Source: Theobroma cacao (taxonomy: Eukaryota > Streptophyta > Magnoliopsida > Malvales > Malvaceae). From it: 64,000 nt of DNA. The stretch covers positions 18,380,654 to 18,444,653 of the forward strand of contig NC_030850.1 of assembly GCF_000208745.1 (NCBI RefSeq), given 5' to 3'. Of the stretch, positions 44,410 to 55,213 are shown piece by piece (the stretch's first letter is position 1; every line of letters begins with the position of its first letter). The notes under the pieces are model-generated. The model was given only the letters and a program-made list of their open reading frames with translations. It was not told the DNA's origin and made no database searches. Position numbers and translations under genes: made by a program.

Positions 44410-46375
44410 TTCCTAATCAGCTTTTGAGGAGGATAAGGGAGAGGACTCATCATCGGTGTAGTACTTGATATTGAGAGGTTAAGGAGAGGATCCTTGAGGT
44501 AATTCTTGGGTAAGGGGATCAGGCAAGGGTGTGTTAGACACTTCAAGTGGTTCTTGTGGAGAAGAAACTATTGTTGGCATAGACTTTTCTACCAATCTAG
44601 AGGACTTCTTTCTTTTGAGGAATGCTATTTTTGTTGCCATTGTTTTTTTCCCTTTGGTAGGTGGTTTTGTCTTTGTCTATGGTGCTGTAGTGACTTTTTC
44701 TTTCCCTTTTCCAGATTTTTCTTTCACTCTAAGGGCTAGTGCAGATGTATCTTGCTCAGCTTCTGCCTTGGCAGCTTCCTTTTCAGTCTATTTTTCCCTA
44801 ACCATTTGGTGGAAGACATCCATAATGGATACCTTTTTTGAATTTGGAGGGGACGATTGTTGTTTCTCAAGTTTTGAAGGAGCATTTCATTCAGTGAACC
44901 TAACACATCTGTTCCTTGTTCTGATTTATCTTTGCTTTGATGTTCAGGTGAAGGGGCCTTAGCTAGTTGATCAACACCAGGGTGAGAGTCCTCTGTCTGA
45001 AGGACAGGGCTGGCAGTTTTGTAAGTGGAGCCTTCAGCTTGAACACCATAACTTGCTCCTTAAGGAGCAGAGCCTTCTGCTTGCAAAGCTGAACCCTCAG
45101 CACCTTACCGTGCTGGTGCAATACTTGGTGTTACAGAGGTATCTACAGCAGCAGGTTCTGATGACATTTTTCTTTTTCCCTTTCGTTCATTTTCTAGTTC
45201 AGCAATTTTCTCTTCAATTTTCTACATTCTAGCTCCTTGGTCTGTGAGCTTTCCATCAATTCTCATAAGGAGATTAAAGATTACCTCATTTGAGAATTGG
45301 GATGGTACTCCCTCATGTTGAGCAGGTAGGGTGGATTCTTTTCCTGGACTAGCCGCAGGGGTTTTAATGAATCTTTCTCCATCAAGTTTGTACCCCATTT
45401 TGGACAAATTAGCAAAGTAAATGGCTTGGTCTCTGGTCTTTACCATGTCCAGTTCATATCTTTTGGCCTAGACTCCCTTTTCATGCACTAAGGATGTGAT
45501 AACATTTCCATAAGGCAAATTAATTTTCTCAAGCTTGCATGCTCCTTCATCTTTTCAATCATGAATTTGCCAAGGTTCAGAGTAACTCCATTAAAAGCAT
45601 GTTCCATCAGCCAAAGATCCTGAAGGCTAATGTAGCTTAAACTTCCCCTTCTGCCATGGATATTTGCTGCAACAAAGTAGTGCAAAATTCTTATCTGGGG
45701 ACTGGTTATCAAACTAGCATTGCTCTTTGATGAGTACTTTTCCTTTCTCCCAGTAATGATTTCTTACGAAAAGGATGGGTCGTACTTCTCTGGGAATTCA
45801 AACTATCCCTCATCACATTCAACTTTCAGCAAATTACCAAGATCATTACCAGTAACCAAATATTCTTTACCATTCAAAAATACATTTAGTCCATTTTCAA
45901 TGTAGTCATCAAAATCATCTCGTTCTTCCTCTCCTAATGTTATACTAGCGTACAATTCTTTCACCAAGCTAGCATTGTAGGATCTATTCTTAAATGTGCT
46001 ATACTCCTTCAGTTTCAATTCATCAAAATAATCTGCTAGACTAGTCTGAAGTTCTGGATTTTCACTAAAACTTTCCCAGTCAATGTATTTCCCGCAAGTG
46101 ATAGGAGCATTCTCTATTTTCCTAAACCTCTCTTCATGCATTTTATTTCCAAATTTAGAAGAAAATGTAGTACTTTTCTTGGGCATTGTATCCTTGTCCT
46201 TCTTTTTCTCTGATTTCTACGTCTTTTCTTTCTGTGATTTCCTAAATTTCTCAATCATTGAAGTAGACCCAATTTTCTGTTTCTTCTTCTGCATTTCTAC
46301 TTCTGACCCTTTTTCTAGTGGCCTTTTTCCTTTCTTCTTTTCAATAATTTCTTTGCTTTGAGAGGTTTTTGCCAT
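44410..46375 (-). pseudogene. Copia-2 extra gene downstream of pol: charged, probably nuclear protein (broken)
   Basis: The ATG at 46375 gives MAKTS, as in Copia-1. The frame continues through a Lys-rich N-terminus (EKKKGKR, KKKQK) to the conserved domain at 46186-45803, with RFRKIENAPITCG, WESFSENP, SLVKELYASITL and GLNVFLNGKEY as landmarks. It continues with SPQIRILHYFVAANIHGR (about 45705-45650), then shifts frame near 45500 and resumes (DQAIYFANLSKMGY, 45446-45222). The C-terminal part (45210-44410) is rich in Lys, Ser, Pro and Glu, with a basic cluster (TKGKKTMATK, LKRKK) equivalent to that of Copia-1. Stops include one near 46216. The domain resembles PF20167 from memory. Function is unknown; nuclear nucleic-acid binding is an inference. 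The open plus-strand readings at 44506-44962 and 46083-46361 are its antisense. Confidence 0.75.
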
Positions 46376-46739
46376 TCCGATTTGAGAGATTTTTTATAGG
46401 GTTTTTGAGGTTCTAAGTGGCAAAGGTTTTAGTTATATGAAAATCGGTTTCAGAGGAGAAAATGTAGAGGAAATGGGTTTCAGTTTTCAGATGATCGATT
46501 TTCAGGGGAGAGAGAAATTGTCAGTAGTTTTATTTCCTCTTAGAAAACTGTCCGCCTCCCCCTTAAATATTGCCTCATATCATTTCCTTAAAATTTCAAA
46601 ACTTCCCTTTAAATTTTGGTTATTCACTTCGGTAGTTTTTCTCTTTTCTTTATTACCCGGTAAACACATTCTTTTCATTATTTTGTTCCTTCTTCATTTT
46701 ATTGACTGAGTCATACTATTTAATGCTAACAGAACACTC

Positions 46740-46771
46740 TTAGTTGACTAAGATTCACCTTAGTCAACTAA
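46740..46771. repeat. Two palindromes between Copia-2 pol and the extra gene
   Basis: TTAGTTGACTAA (46740-46751) and TTAGTCAACTAA (46760-46771) are spaced 20 bp apart, like the pairs in the LTR. They lie about 370 bp upstream of the extra-gene ATG on the minus strand. Copia-1 has its own motif in the equivalent gap. Confidence 0.85.
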
Positions 46772-46849
46772 ATGAATTCTATTTTATCTGCATGAGCTAA
46801 AAATTTTCTCATAACTCCTGCAGACTAATGATTCCTAAATACCTTCTAA

Positions 46850-47320
46850 TTTCACAGAATCTATCTTCATTTAGAGGTTTGGTAAAAATATCTGCAAATT
46901 GATGCAAAGTATTCACAATTTCCATCTTAATATCACCTTTCACTACATGGTCTCTAACAAAATGGTGCCTAATCTCAATGTGCTTAGTCTTGAATGCTGC
47001 ACATAATTTTTTGAAATATTAATTGCACTTGTATTATCATAGTATATTGGTATGTTATGCATTGATAACCCATAGTCCTTTAGTTGTTGTTTAATCCATA
47101 ATATTTGGGCACAACAGCTTCCTAGTGATACATACTCTACCTCTGCTGTAGATAAAGTCGTTGAATTTTACTTTTTGCTGGACCATGACATAAGCATACT
47201 ACTTAGAAATTGGCAGGTTCCACTAATGCTTTTCCTATCGATTTTGCTACCAGCAAAATCAGCCTTCGAATATCCAACTAAGCTAAGGATTGATTCTCTA
47301 AAATACCATATGCCTAAAGT
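46850..47320 (-). pseudogene. Copia-2 RNase H (broken)
   Basis: Readable landmarks on the minus strand include DFAGSKIDRKS, LSTAEVEYVSLGSCCAQIL and NTSAINISKN, as in Copia-1 7970-8250. Stops and shifts occur (for example near 47320 and 47170), and the C-terminal part is strongly eroded. Confidence 0.8.
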
Positions 47321-48260
47321 TTAAGTCTCTAAGAGATATCTAAAAATTCTCTTAACAACTGTTAAGTGTGATTCTTTAGGCTGTGACTGAAATCTACCAC
47401 ACAAACACACATTAAACTGAATATCTGGTCTACTTGCTATTAAGTAGAGTAGTGAACCGATCATACCTCTATAGAGCTTTTGATCTACATTCTTTCCTTT
47501 TTCATCTAGATCAAGTCTGGTGGATGGACTCATTGGTGTGGACATTGGTTTCAGCTTCAGCATATCGAACGTTTTGAGCATATCTTGAGTGTATCTTTCT
47601 TGGTTGATGAAGATTCCTTCCTTACTTTGCTTAATTTGAAAACCAAGAAAGTACTTCAACTCTCCCATCATGCTCATCGCAAATTCACCCTGCATTTCTT
47701 TAGCAAAGTTCTTGCATAAAGCCTCATTAGTTGCACCAAATAATTAAATCATTTAATTAAATCATCCACATATATTTGTACAATAATTAAATCATTTAAG
47801 TATCTTTTAATGAACAGTGTAGTATCAATGCTGCCTCTAACATAACCTTTTTCAACTAGAAATTTTGAAAGCCTCTCATACCAAGCTCTAGGAGCTTGTT
47901 TCAATCCATACAAGGCTTTATAAAGTTTGAAAACATGGCCAGGTTTTTCAAAATCTTCAAAACCTGGTGGTTGTTCAACATACACTTCTTCTTGAATGAA
48001 TCCATTTAAAAATGCACTTTTTACATCCATTTGGCACAATTTGAAATTCATGAAGCAAGCAAAAGTTAACAACAACCTTATGGCTTCAATTCTAGCAACC
48101 GATGCAAAGGTTTCATCATAGTCTATTCCTTCCTCTTGGTTGTATCCTTGGGCTACTAACCTAGCTTTATTTCTAACTACATTTCCTTGCTCATCTACCT
48201 TATTTCTAAACACTCATTTTGTGCCAATAATAGGGTGATTTGAAGGTCTAGGTACTAGTG
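47321..48260 (-). pseudogene. Copia-2 reverse transcriptase (YVDD kept, one small frame-breaking duplication)
   Basis: Landmarks run on the minus strand from 48213: MFRNKVDEQGNVVRNKARLV, DYDETFASVARIEAIR, QMDVKSAFLNGFIQEEVYVE, YGLKQAPRAWYERL and QIYVDDLI (47775-47750) with both catalytic Asp. Directly after this box a short direct duplication of an AATGATTTAATT-like word (about 47740-47765) breaks the frame. The domain continues from 47695 with MQGEFAMSMMGELKYFLGFQ and GMIGSLLYLIASRPDI. Apart from this it is one of the better-preserved domains of the element. Confidence 0.92.
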
Positions 48261-49530
48261 ACCATACACGATTTCTTTTGAATTGGTCAAGTTCCTTTTG
48301 CATGGCTATTATCTAACTTTCCTTTTTTTCAGCTTTTTCAAAGTTTTTAGGCTCAATTTGAGATATGAAAGTTGAAAACTCACAAGTCTCTCTTATTGCT
48401 CTCCTAGTTCTAACTCTTTGAGAAATGTCACATACGATTTGATCTTGTGGATGGTCTCTTACAAATCTCCAACTTCTTCGAAGGTCATTATGATTATTTT
48501 TTGTTCTTCGCAAATTTTCTAAAAGTGGAGTTTCATTTTCTCTTCTAGGTGAGCATTCTTCATTATTCTTATTGTTCTCTAAGCTTATTTCTTCCATTTG
48601 TTTTTCTAGGATTTCTACATCATCATCAACAACATGAATTTCCTTTTGTAAAGCATTTGACTCATCAAAAACTACATGGATTGATTCTTCAATGGTTAAA
48701 GTCCTTTTGTTAAAAATCCTATAAGCCTTTGAGTTTAATGCATATCCTAAAAATATTGCCTCATCACTTTTTGCATCAAACTTTCCTAAGGGTTGTTTTC
48801 CATTATTCAATACAAATCATTTGCAACCAAAACTCCTAAGGTGAGAAATATTTGGTTTCCTACCCTTGTAAGGTTCATATGGTGTCTTAGATATCATGGG
48901 TCTTATTGAGACTTTATTAAGTATATAAGCTGTTGTGTTCACTACCTCAGCCCAAAAATATTTTGATAGGTTATTCTCACATAGCATAGTCTTAGCCATT
49001 TCTTTTAAGGTTCGGTTTTTCCTCTCTACAACTCCATTTTGCTAGGGTGTTCTAGGTGCAGAGAAATTGTCATCTAACCCCTTTTCATTGCAAAATTTCT
49101 CAAATTCATCACTTTCAAATTCTCCTCCATGATCACTCCTTATGCTAACTATGGCTAGTCTTTTTCATTCTCTACTTTCCTACAATGACTTATAAAAGCT
49201 GATAGACCATCATTCTTATGAGCAAAAAAATAAACCCAAGTATATCTAAAGTAGTCATCAACTATTATAAAGCCATAAGATTTTCCTCCTAAGCTGGTTA
49301 TGCTTATTAGACCAAATAGATCAATATGTAACAATTCAAGAGGTCTAGATGTTGACATAATCTTCTTAGTCTTGAAGGATGTTCTAACTTGTTTTCCTAG
49401 TTGAGAAGCATCACATATTTTGTCACTTTCAAATTTTATGTTCGGCAGTCCAACAACTAGATTTTTCTTGATTAGTTTTGACATAGTATGCATGCTTACA
49501 TGTCCTAATCTCCTATGCCATAACCAGCTA
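48261..49530 (-). pseudogene. Copia-2 GAG-pre-integrase and integrase (broken)
   Basis: The pre-integrase zinc domain lies at about 49530-49400. SWLWH- and MHTMSKL-type segments are present, but the second Cys of the CDAC pair is Ser (CDASQLGKQ). The core follows with HIDLFGL (first Asp), RSDHGGEFES near 49143-49110 (second Asp) and GVVERKNRT near 49035-49009 (Glu). The copia C-terminal block follows (KTPYEPYKGRKPN, FNKRTLTIEESIHVVFDES). The 48810-48313 segment continues into the acidic linker before reverse transcriptase. Stops lie near 49154 and 48814, and the frame changes near 49500. Confidence 0.88.
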
Positions 49531-49960
49531 TAATTTTAGCATTTGCAACAAGACATATTTCACTATTTATTTCAAGATCCTTAAGAAAAACGACATACAT
49601 TTTCTTCAATCTCTTTCCCATAAATGAGACTTTGTTTGTACCTATGTCTATTACTTCACACTTATTTAAATCAAAACATACTTTAAATCCTTTGTCACAT
49701 AATTGACTAATGCTTAGTAAATTATGCTTCAAACCCTTAACCAATAACACATGACTGATTTGAGTTTGAGAGTTTTTATCAGTCGTACCTATCCCATAAG
49801 TTCTACCTTTTGAGTCATCACCAAAGGATATGGTACCTCCGTTTTTCTTGTCGAGCTGAGCAAATAACATTTCATCTCTTGTCATGTGTCGTGAGCAGCC
49901 ACTGTCCATGTACCAAGGCTGATTCTTCTTGAGTTAAGCTCTTGAACATGTCTCCTTTAA
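49505..49960 (-). pseudogene. Copia-2 protease region
   Basis: MDSGCSRHMTRDEMLF at 49909-49862 contains the intact D-S-G active site of a copia protease. GLKHNLLSISQLCDKGFKVCF follows, as expected. The reading is open for 134 codons and in the same frame as gag upstream, separated from it by stops near 49987 and 49972. Confidence 0.9.
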
Positions 49961-49987
49961 GTGCAGCTTAACCTACAAAATAGATTT

Positions 49988-51240
49988 TTAGTTTTTCTTT
50001 ATAGGTACCCATACTTTGATAGGTCCTTGAGTGTTAGTTGCAATATAGGATCCTTTTAGAACCCAAATTTTTCTAACTTTCTGCAGGTTACTTTTGTTAA
50101 AACAATCATATGACAAATGTCCATGTTTTCCACAACTATAACATCTAAATGAGGCATTACGGGAATTTTTCCTAAAATATGAGTTCCTACTTGATGTTCC
50201 CCTTTTTGAACATTTGAGAGCTGTGTTTTCATCAAGTGTTTTTTGCAAAACTTCAGATTTATTGTCCAGCTCTAATTTTAAAACTTTAAAATCTGTTTTT
50301 GAGTGTTCTAACTCAATATGCAGAAAATTTCTTTGCTCAAAAATAGAATTGAACTCTTGTCTCATCTTTTCAAAATCATTTTCAAGAGATACAACCTTTT
50401 TCTTTAATGTTTTGTATTTTGAAAAAAGTTTTTCAAATTCATCATAAAGGCTATCATACTCATCTTGTAAATCATCAATGGAAATATCACAAGGGGACGA
50501 GGATACCTCAGTTTCATCATCTTGTGCCATCAGATAGAAGTTTGCTCTTTCCTCAGATTTTTCATCTTCAGCTCATGAGTAAGGAGAGAACCACAAATCT
50601 CATCTAAGGTAATAACATTTAAGTCCTTGGCCTCTTGGATTGCAGTCACTTTAGGCTTCTAATTTTTTGGTAGGCTTCTAAGAAGTCTTTTAACTATTTC
50701 ATGCTCAGGTATTGGTTTGCCTAGCTGACTCAATTTATTTGTGATGTTTGTGAATCTATCTAGCATGCTGGTGATGTCTTCACTAGGCTCCATTTTGAAC
50801 ATTTCATAGTTATGTGTCAAGAGGGCTATTTTAGACACCTTGACTTGAGAAGTCCCTTCATGGATTATTCTAAGTTTATCCCACACTTATTTAGTTATTG
50901 TACAGCTTGAGACTTTATTGAATTCAGTGGGGGTCAAGGCACAATGCAATGTATTGATGGCCTTAAAATTTGTTTGGACTCTCTTAGTTTCAGCCTCGGT
51001 CCATTCAGACCTTGGCTTAGGCATCAACTCATGGGTTACTACATTCAAAGTTGAGGGAATAAAGGGTCCATCAGTTATGATGTCCCACATTTCATAATCT
51101 ATAGCTCTAATGTAAATTGACATCCTAATGCTCTCATAAGGATAGTTAGAGCCATCAAATAGAGGTGGTCTATTTGTTGATTGTCCCTTAGCAACTATGG
51201 ATTTTTGGAGAGCAATTTGGATCCTCCCAAAGGGTGTTGG
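49988..51240 (-). pseudogene. Copia-2 gag (UBN2 type) with CCHC zinc knuckle
   Basis: The N-terminal part reads PPLFDGSNYPYESIRM (about 51165-51120), then MWDIITDGPFIP, with TEAETKRVQTNFKAINTLHC typical of plant copia gag (UBN2 family). A stop lies at 50887, after which the capsid continues to about 50659 (KVSKIALLTHNYEMFKM, EIVKRLLRSLP). The second half (50530-49988) is a 180-codon open stretch with a long coiled coil and the zinc knuckle CYSCGKHGHLSYDC at about 50145-50104, complete in all four ligands. One frame change lies near 50600. It packages element RNA. Confidence 0.9.
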
Positions 51241-51260
51241 ACCTTAAAAATAGGGAACTA

Positions 51261-51274
51261 GCTCTGATGTCACT
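51261..51274 (-). other. Primer-binding site of Copia-2 (initiator-Met type, degenerate)
   Basis: On the minus strand AGTGACATCAGAGC directly follows the 5' LTR end (51275). ATCAGAGC fits the complement of the tRNA-iMet 3' end; the first bases have diverged. Confidence 0.75.
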
Positions 51275-51941
51275 TGTTCATCCCAATTTTATGTGCTAGA
51301 GGGACGGTGAATAGCATAAATCAGCTCTTGACAAGATGAGAAACTAATTTTCAGAACAAAAAAAATAAAAAAAATAGAGTAAACAATGCGCAGGAATTTA
51401 GAGTGGTTTGGTCCAAGACCTACATCCACTACCTTGATTATCCAACCAAGGATTTTCCAAACAATTCGACTAAGAACCGGTGAAATTCACAAGCTTTCAC
51501 CAAGCTTTACAATGGTTTTTACCAGCTTAGCCAAAACCTTTCACAATAGTTTTTCACAAGTTAAACTAAAGCCCAACACCTAACTTTTCGAGTCTAAGTT
51601 AGAACCTTAACACATTTAAGCAAACCTAGCTTGAAACAACCACTTAGAGTGACTCCCTCACTCTAAGAATACAAGAAGAGAAGTAAAAGAAAGTACCTTT
51701 GATCACAAGGTTGATTTAAATGGTACAAGGTTGAGTGCAAAATACAAATACAAAAGATTGACGTTTAAGTGCAGAAAGGTGCAAAGGAGATTTTCTGGTT
51801 TTTTAGCTCTATATGACTGAAATCTCTTCCGAATCTTACAAAAAATTGATTTCTAGTCATTGGAAAACCCTTTTATGCTTGGAGAAACAGCTTTGATGGC
51901 AATTTGGCAGTTTATGGCTGTTGGAAATAGTTGAGAGTTGG

Positions 51942-51995
51942 TTCTAGCCATTAATCTATCTTCTAGTGTTCTAGCCATTAATCTATCTTCTAGTG
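51942..51995. repeat. 27-bp tandem duplication in the Copia-2 5' LTR
   Basis: Two exact copies of a unit starting TTCTAGCCATTAATC and ending CTTCTAGTG. The 3' LTR has a single copy, so the duplication arose after insertion and explains most of the LTR length difference. Confidence 0.92.
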
Positions 51996-52024
51996 CTCTG
52001 GTTCAAATTGCAGACAGAATGCTC

Positions 52025-52213
52025 TTAGTCGACTAACTTTCTTCTTGGTCGACTAAGTTGGTTTTATTTTCTGGTCGCAGATTCTGGCAAAGAGTATTTA
52101 GTCAACTAACTCATTTCTTGGTCGACTAAGTTGGTTCTGTTTCTCAACATTCTTCAGCCCGCCAACCCTTGATTTAAATCTTAGCTTACTAACTCTTAAT
52201 TGATCAACTAAGG
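52025..52213. repeat. Palindrome array TTAGTCGACTAA in the Copia-2 5' LTR
   Basis: TTAGTCGACTAA (52025-52036, perfect), TTGGTCGACTAA (52045-52056), TTAGTCAACTAA (52098-52109), TTGGTCGACTAA (52119-52130) and a TTAGCTTACTAA / ATTGATCAACTAA pair (52180-52213). Paired copies are 20-21 bp apart. Confidence 0.9.
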
Positions 52214-52460
52214 GACTTTTGCCTTGTTGTTCAATTGTGACTTCCTTAGCCCTATGCTCTTTGATATGTGCATTTTAATGATAGATTATTTGTTTGCATA
52301 TAATTTTGTCCCGTACACTCAAGTAAAAATATTATACACAAATGAAATGGGAATGTTTTATTATCATCAAAACCTATGGAGCCAACAATGAAATCCCTCA
52401 ACTATGTTTTATATGATTCGAAGTTTTGAGGCTTGCTTAGGTCTCATAGGATTCACCTGT

Positions 52461-55163
52461 TGTTGTAACCTAACTTGGTGGTCCGTGATCCATCATGAGC
52501 CTAGCACCCCTAAAGCCGAGCAAGCCTTAGAATCCGAAATCATATAACACAAAGTCAAGGGATTCAATAATCAAATATTCACAATAAAATCAAATATAAT
52601 ACATTATCCCTGGCACATAATTCATACAAATGTTTATAAGGCCATACTTAGCAATTTAAGACAAGTTCGTACATAACAACCCTTACATAAGTTCATATGG
52701 CACATCGTGCCTACATACATAATGACAGCAAAAGACTTCAACTAACTTAGTGGAGTGAGCAATACGTAACTGGAACATACCGAATGCTAAAATCGGTTTG
52801 TCTATCGACAACCCTTGCCACACACCTTCGTGGTCTATTTATCTATGTATGGTACACAAATGGGTGAGTACTCTAATACTCAGTGAGTGTTGTAGATAAA
52901 TAAAATCATATTATATATATATGTATATGTATAGACACATAATAAATATTGCACTCTTAAGGCAACCACATAATCCAATAAACATCTCCAAGCATAGGGC
53001 ATATCATTATCCGTAAGTCTCCAATATGAAGACATATCATCATCCTTAATGTCTCCAAAGGTCATCACACATATCATTAGGCTTACCCTCAAAGCCAATC
53101 AAAGTTATTCGAATTATTCTCCGTGGCACTCTCTAGTTTTCGGAGTATCACATCAGAATCATATGATATTTATCTAAGCTTCTCATGGCTATCTCACATC
53201 ATATATGAATCAAGTCAACAAGTGGTCCTCCCTTAGACACAGTGAAATCATGTTTAGTTGCCAACTGGTAAAGAATCAAATCAGACTCAAGGCAAAGCCG
53301 TTGGAAGAGAACAGATCACACGAGTGTCGAAGCAACAGGCAAAAAACAAATCACGCACAACACCAAAGCAGTTGACGGAGGATTAAATCATCGATTGGAG
53401 TATTCTCCCGACGATCAGCATCACCCAAAGCATTCTCAAATAGGTGACATCAAAGCATTACAAGCGGGAATCATACGCTAGACTAATACCACTATCCTTA
53501 CATACTGCCATCCTTACAAGCACACACATGGTCACAGGAGATCGAAACTCCACTCAACCACAAATTAGATCAAAGTTCATAATTCTTCCCTCGGACAAAA
53601 ACACGATTCCACAAATAAGGCATAATTTATCATTCACATTTTCCTTATTGAACCTTAATTCACATTTATCAAGCTTCAGTCGTCTTTAAGCTCGGCTAAG
53701 TTCTAAGTGCCTCTAAATCTCCAAGGCATAATTGGATCAAATTCTCTTAACATATCCTTTGCCTAGGGAAATCTAGTCCTTTGGTTTCATTATAACCTCT
53801 AGACATCCTAGTTTAAGCACACACAGCATAAGCCACCCATGTGGCTTTACATCACAACACACCAACACTCAATCCATATTTTTGGTTCCTTAGCCTAGGC
53901 ACTTACATCTTGGCAATCGTGTATATATATATATATACATATCTATTATAGTACCATGGTAGCGCCTTTATCAAGTCGTCATGCATCACATGCATTTTTA
54001 ATTAAACCCACTCACAGTGATAAATTGGAGGTAATCCCACCGATGAGCTCAACTTTAGTATCCAATCATCCTCTAGCTTACCAACACGTCCAATTACTCC
54101 ATTTCTTCCTTAGAACACATCAAAACATCTAATTGTTAATTAAATCCTAGCTTTTGAAAAATGCTAGCTTTTCCACAATTAACCAAATCTTAGCAATCCA
54201 ACTATTTAAGCTCAAATCCTTCATTAACGAGCTAAACCCATACCTTAGAAGCTAGATTGCATAAGTGTTAGCTTTAAATTCGCTAATCCAAGCTAAAGAG
54301 GGAAAATTATCAAATCTAGAGGAAAATCATATTTTGAAGTTATTAAACGATTAAATTGAAAAATAATTGGCAAAATGTTCAATCTTACCTCCAGGATGAT
54401 TTCCCAAGCTCCAAATAGTTTCAAATGACTCTAAAAATCAATTTAAGGGTTTGGCTTTTGAGTTTTCTAGAAAAAAAAAAGAGGGAGAGAAAGAGCTGAG
54501 AGTGAGATGAGGCAAAAATGGCTAGAAGCCCCATTTCATTTTTGCCTTTCATCAATGATGTATCAATACATTTGGCAATATATCGATACATTTGCCCATA
54601 TTTCGACTAAATATATTGATACATTGGGGCAATGTATCAATATATTTTAGGTAGAATGATCTTAGGTGCTCTTTGCTTCAAATGTATCGACACATTAAGG
54701 CAATGTATTGATACATGTTCATCAAATTCCAAATCAATTGATACATTCTTAAATGTATCAATAGAATTCCTCTAAAACACCTCACATTATTTTTCCTGCC
54801 AAAAATGTATTGATACATAAGGGGATGTATCGATACATCTTCCCTTGTAGACAATTTTAAGCTTCCAAAACTTTCAAAAATCCAAGTTTAACACCCCAAA
54901 ATCATTCCCTATTAATATCACACCTCAAATCATTCATTTAACTTAATTCCATACATATAAATTCATAAACATAACATCAAACTTAGATTAAAACCTCAAA
55001 CTATGAGATTTATCAAATATTTCCTCAAAATTTTGCCTAAGTGTCAATATATGCACTTTCAAATATTTGGCATACATAGCATATCATCAAAGTCCTCAAA
55101 ACTTCACATATTTCATAAATCATCTTCAATCTACTTAATTTTCATCGAATATTGTGTGTTACA
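52461..55163 (-). mobile_element. Solo LTR C2 (family C, reverse orientation) near the end of LTR C
   Basis: On the plus strand it begins TGTTGTAACC and ends GTGTTACA. Flanks CCTGT (52456-52460) and CTTGT (55164-55168) are a target-site duplication with one transition. Reversed, it aligns along the pieces of LTR C, including the TA run, the palindrome array and the terminal block. It inserted 45 bp from the end of LTR C, producing a tail-to-tail pair of related LTRs. No internal domains are present. Confidence 0.88.
54559..54837. repeat. Palindrome array TGTATCGATACA in solo LTR C2
   Basis: About ten copies of the 12-bp palindrome occur at about 54559, 54579, 54612, 54633, 54683, 54704, 54734, 54754, 54806 and 54826. 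The one at 54826-54837 is perfect; the others mostly differ by transitions at the CG. The spacing alternates near 20 and 50 bp. Confidence 0.9.
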
Positions 55164-55213
55164 CTTGTCAAGCTCATGCACCAGTCATGGACCCTCAAGT
55201 TTGGGTCGTGACA

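Larger units (their letters stand above)
42568..52387 (-). mobile_element. Copia-2: complete Sirevirus-like Ty1-copia element, inserted in LTR C
   Basis: A 9,820 bp element on the minus strand is flanked by the perfect TSD ATGAA (42563-42567 and 52388-52392). The 5' LTR is 51275-52387 and the 3' LTR is 42568-43650. Between them are the primer-binding site, gag, protease, integrase, reverse transcriptase, RNase H, an extra gene and several polypurine tracts. The frame changes several times and stops occur, so it is not autonomous now. It shares the lineage of Copia-1, with the same extra gene beginning MAKTS. LTR length near 1.1 kb, the extra gene, multiple polypurine tracts and LTR palindromes fit Sireviruses. 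Confidence 0.95.
51275..52387 (-). mobile_element. Copia-2 5' LTR
   Basis: A 1,113 bp LTR; on the minus strand it starts TGTTGGCTCCAT and ends GGGATGAACA. It is collinear with the 3' LTR (42568-43650), with scattered differences. It carries the palindrome array at 52025-52213 and a 27-bp duplication at 51942-51995. Confidence 0.94.
22580..55213 (+). mobile_element. Element C 3' LTR, split into five pieces by four nested insertions
   Basis: The LTR starts TGTAAAACCC after the polypurine tract and ends GGGTCGTGACA at 55213. Its own sequence is 22580-23194, 37563-39015, 42095-42567, 52393-52460 and 55169-55213, adding to about 2,654 bp. Each break carries a target-site duplication: AAAGG (A'), ATATC (A3), ATGAA (Copia-2) and CCTGT/CTTGT (C2). 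Solo LTR C2, an independent member of the family in reverse orientation, is 2,703 bp, close to the joined length. The last two pieces form the conserved terminal block (GGCTTGCTTAGG ... CATGCACCAGTCATGG). Confidence 0.88.

Noticed and set aside
44506..44962. Plus-strand reading of 143 codons with Phe-rich hydrophobic stretches resembling a membrane protein
   Set aside because: It is antisense to the Lys/Ser-rich C-terminus of the Copia-2 extra gene; Lys codons read backwards give Phe and Leu.
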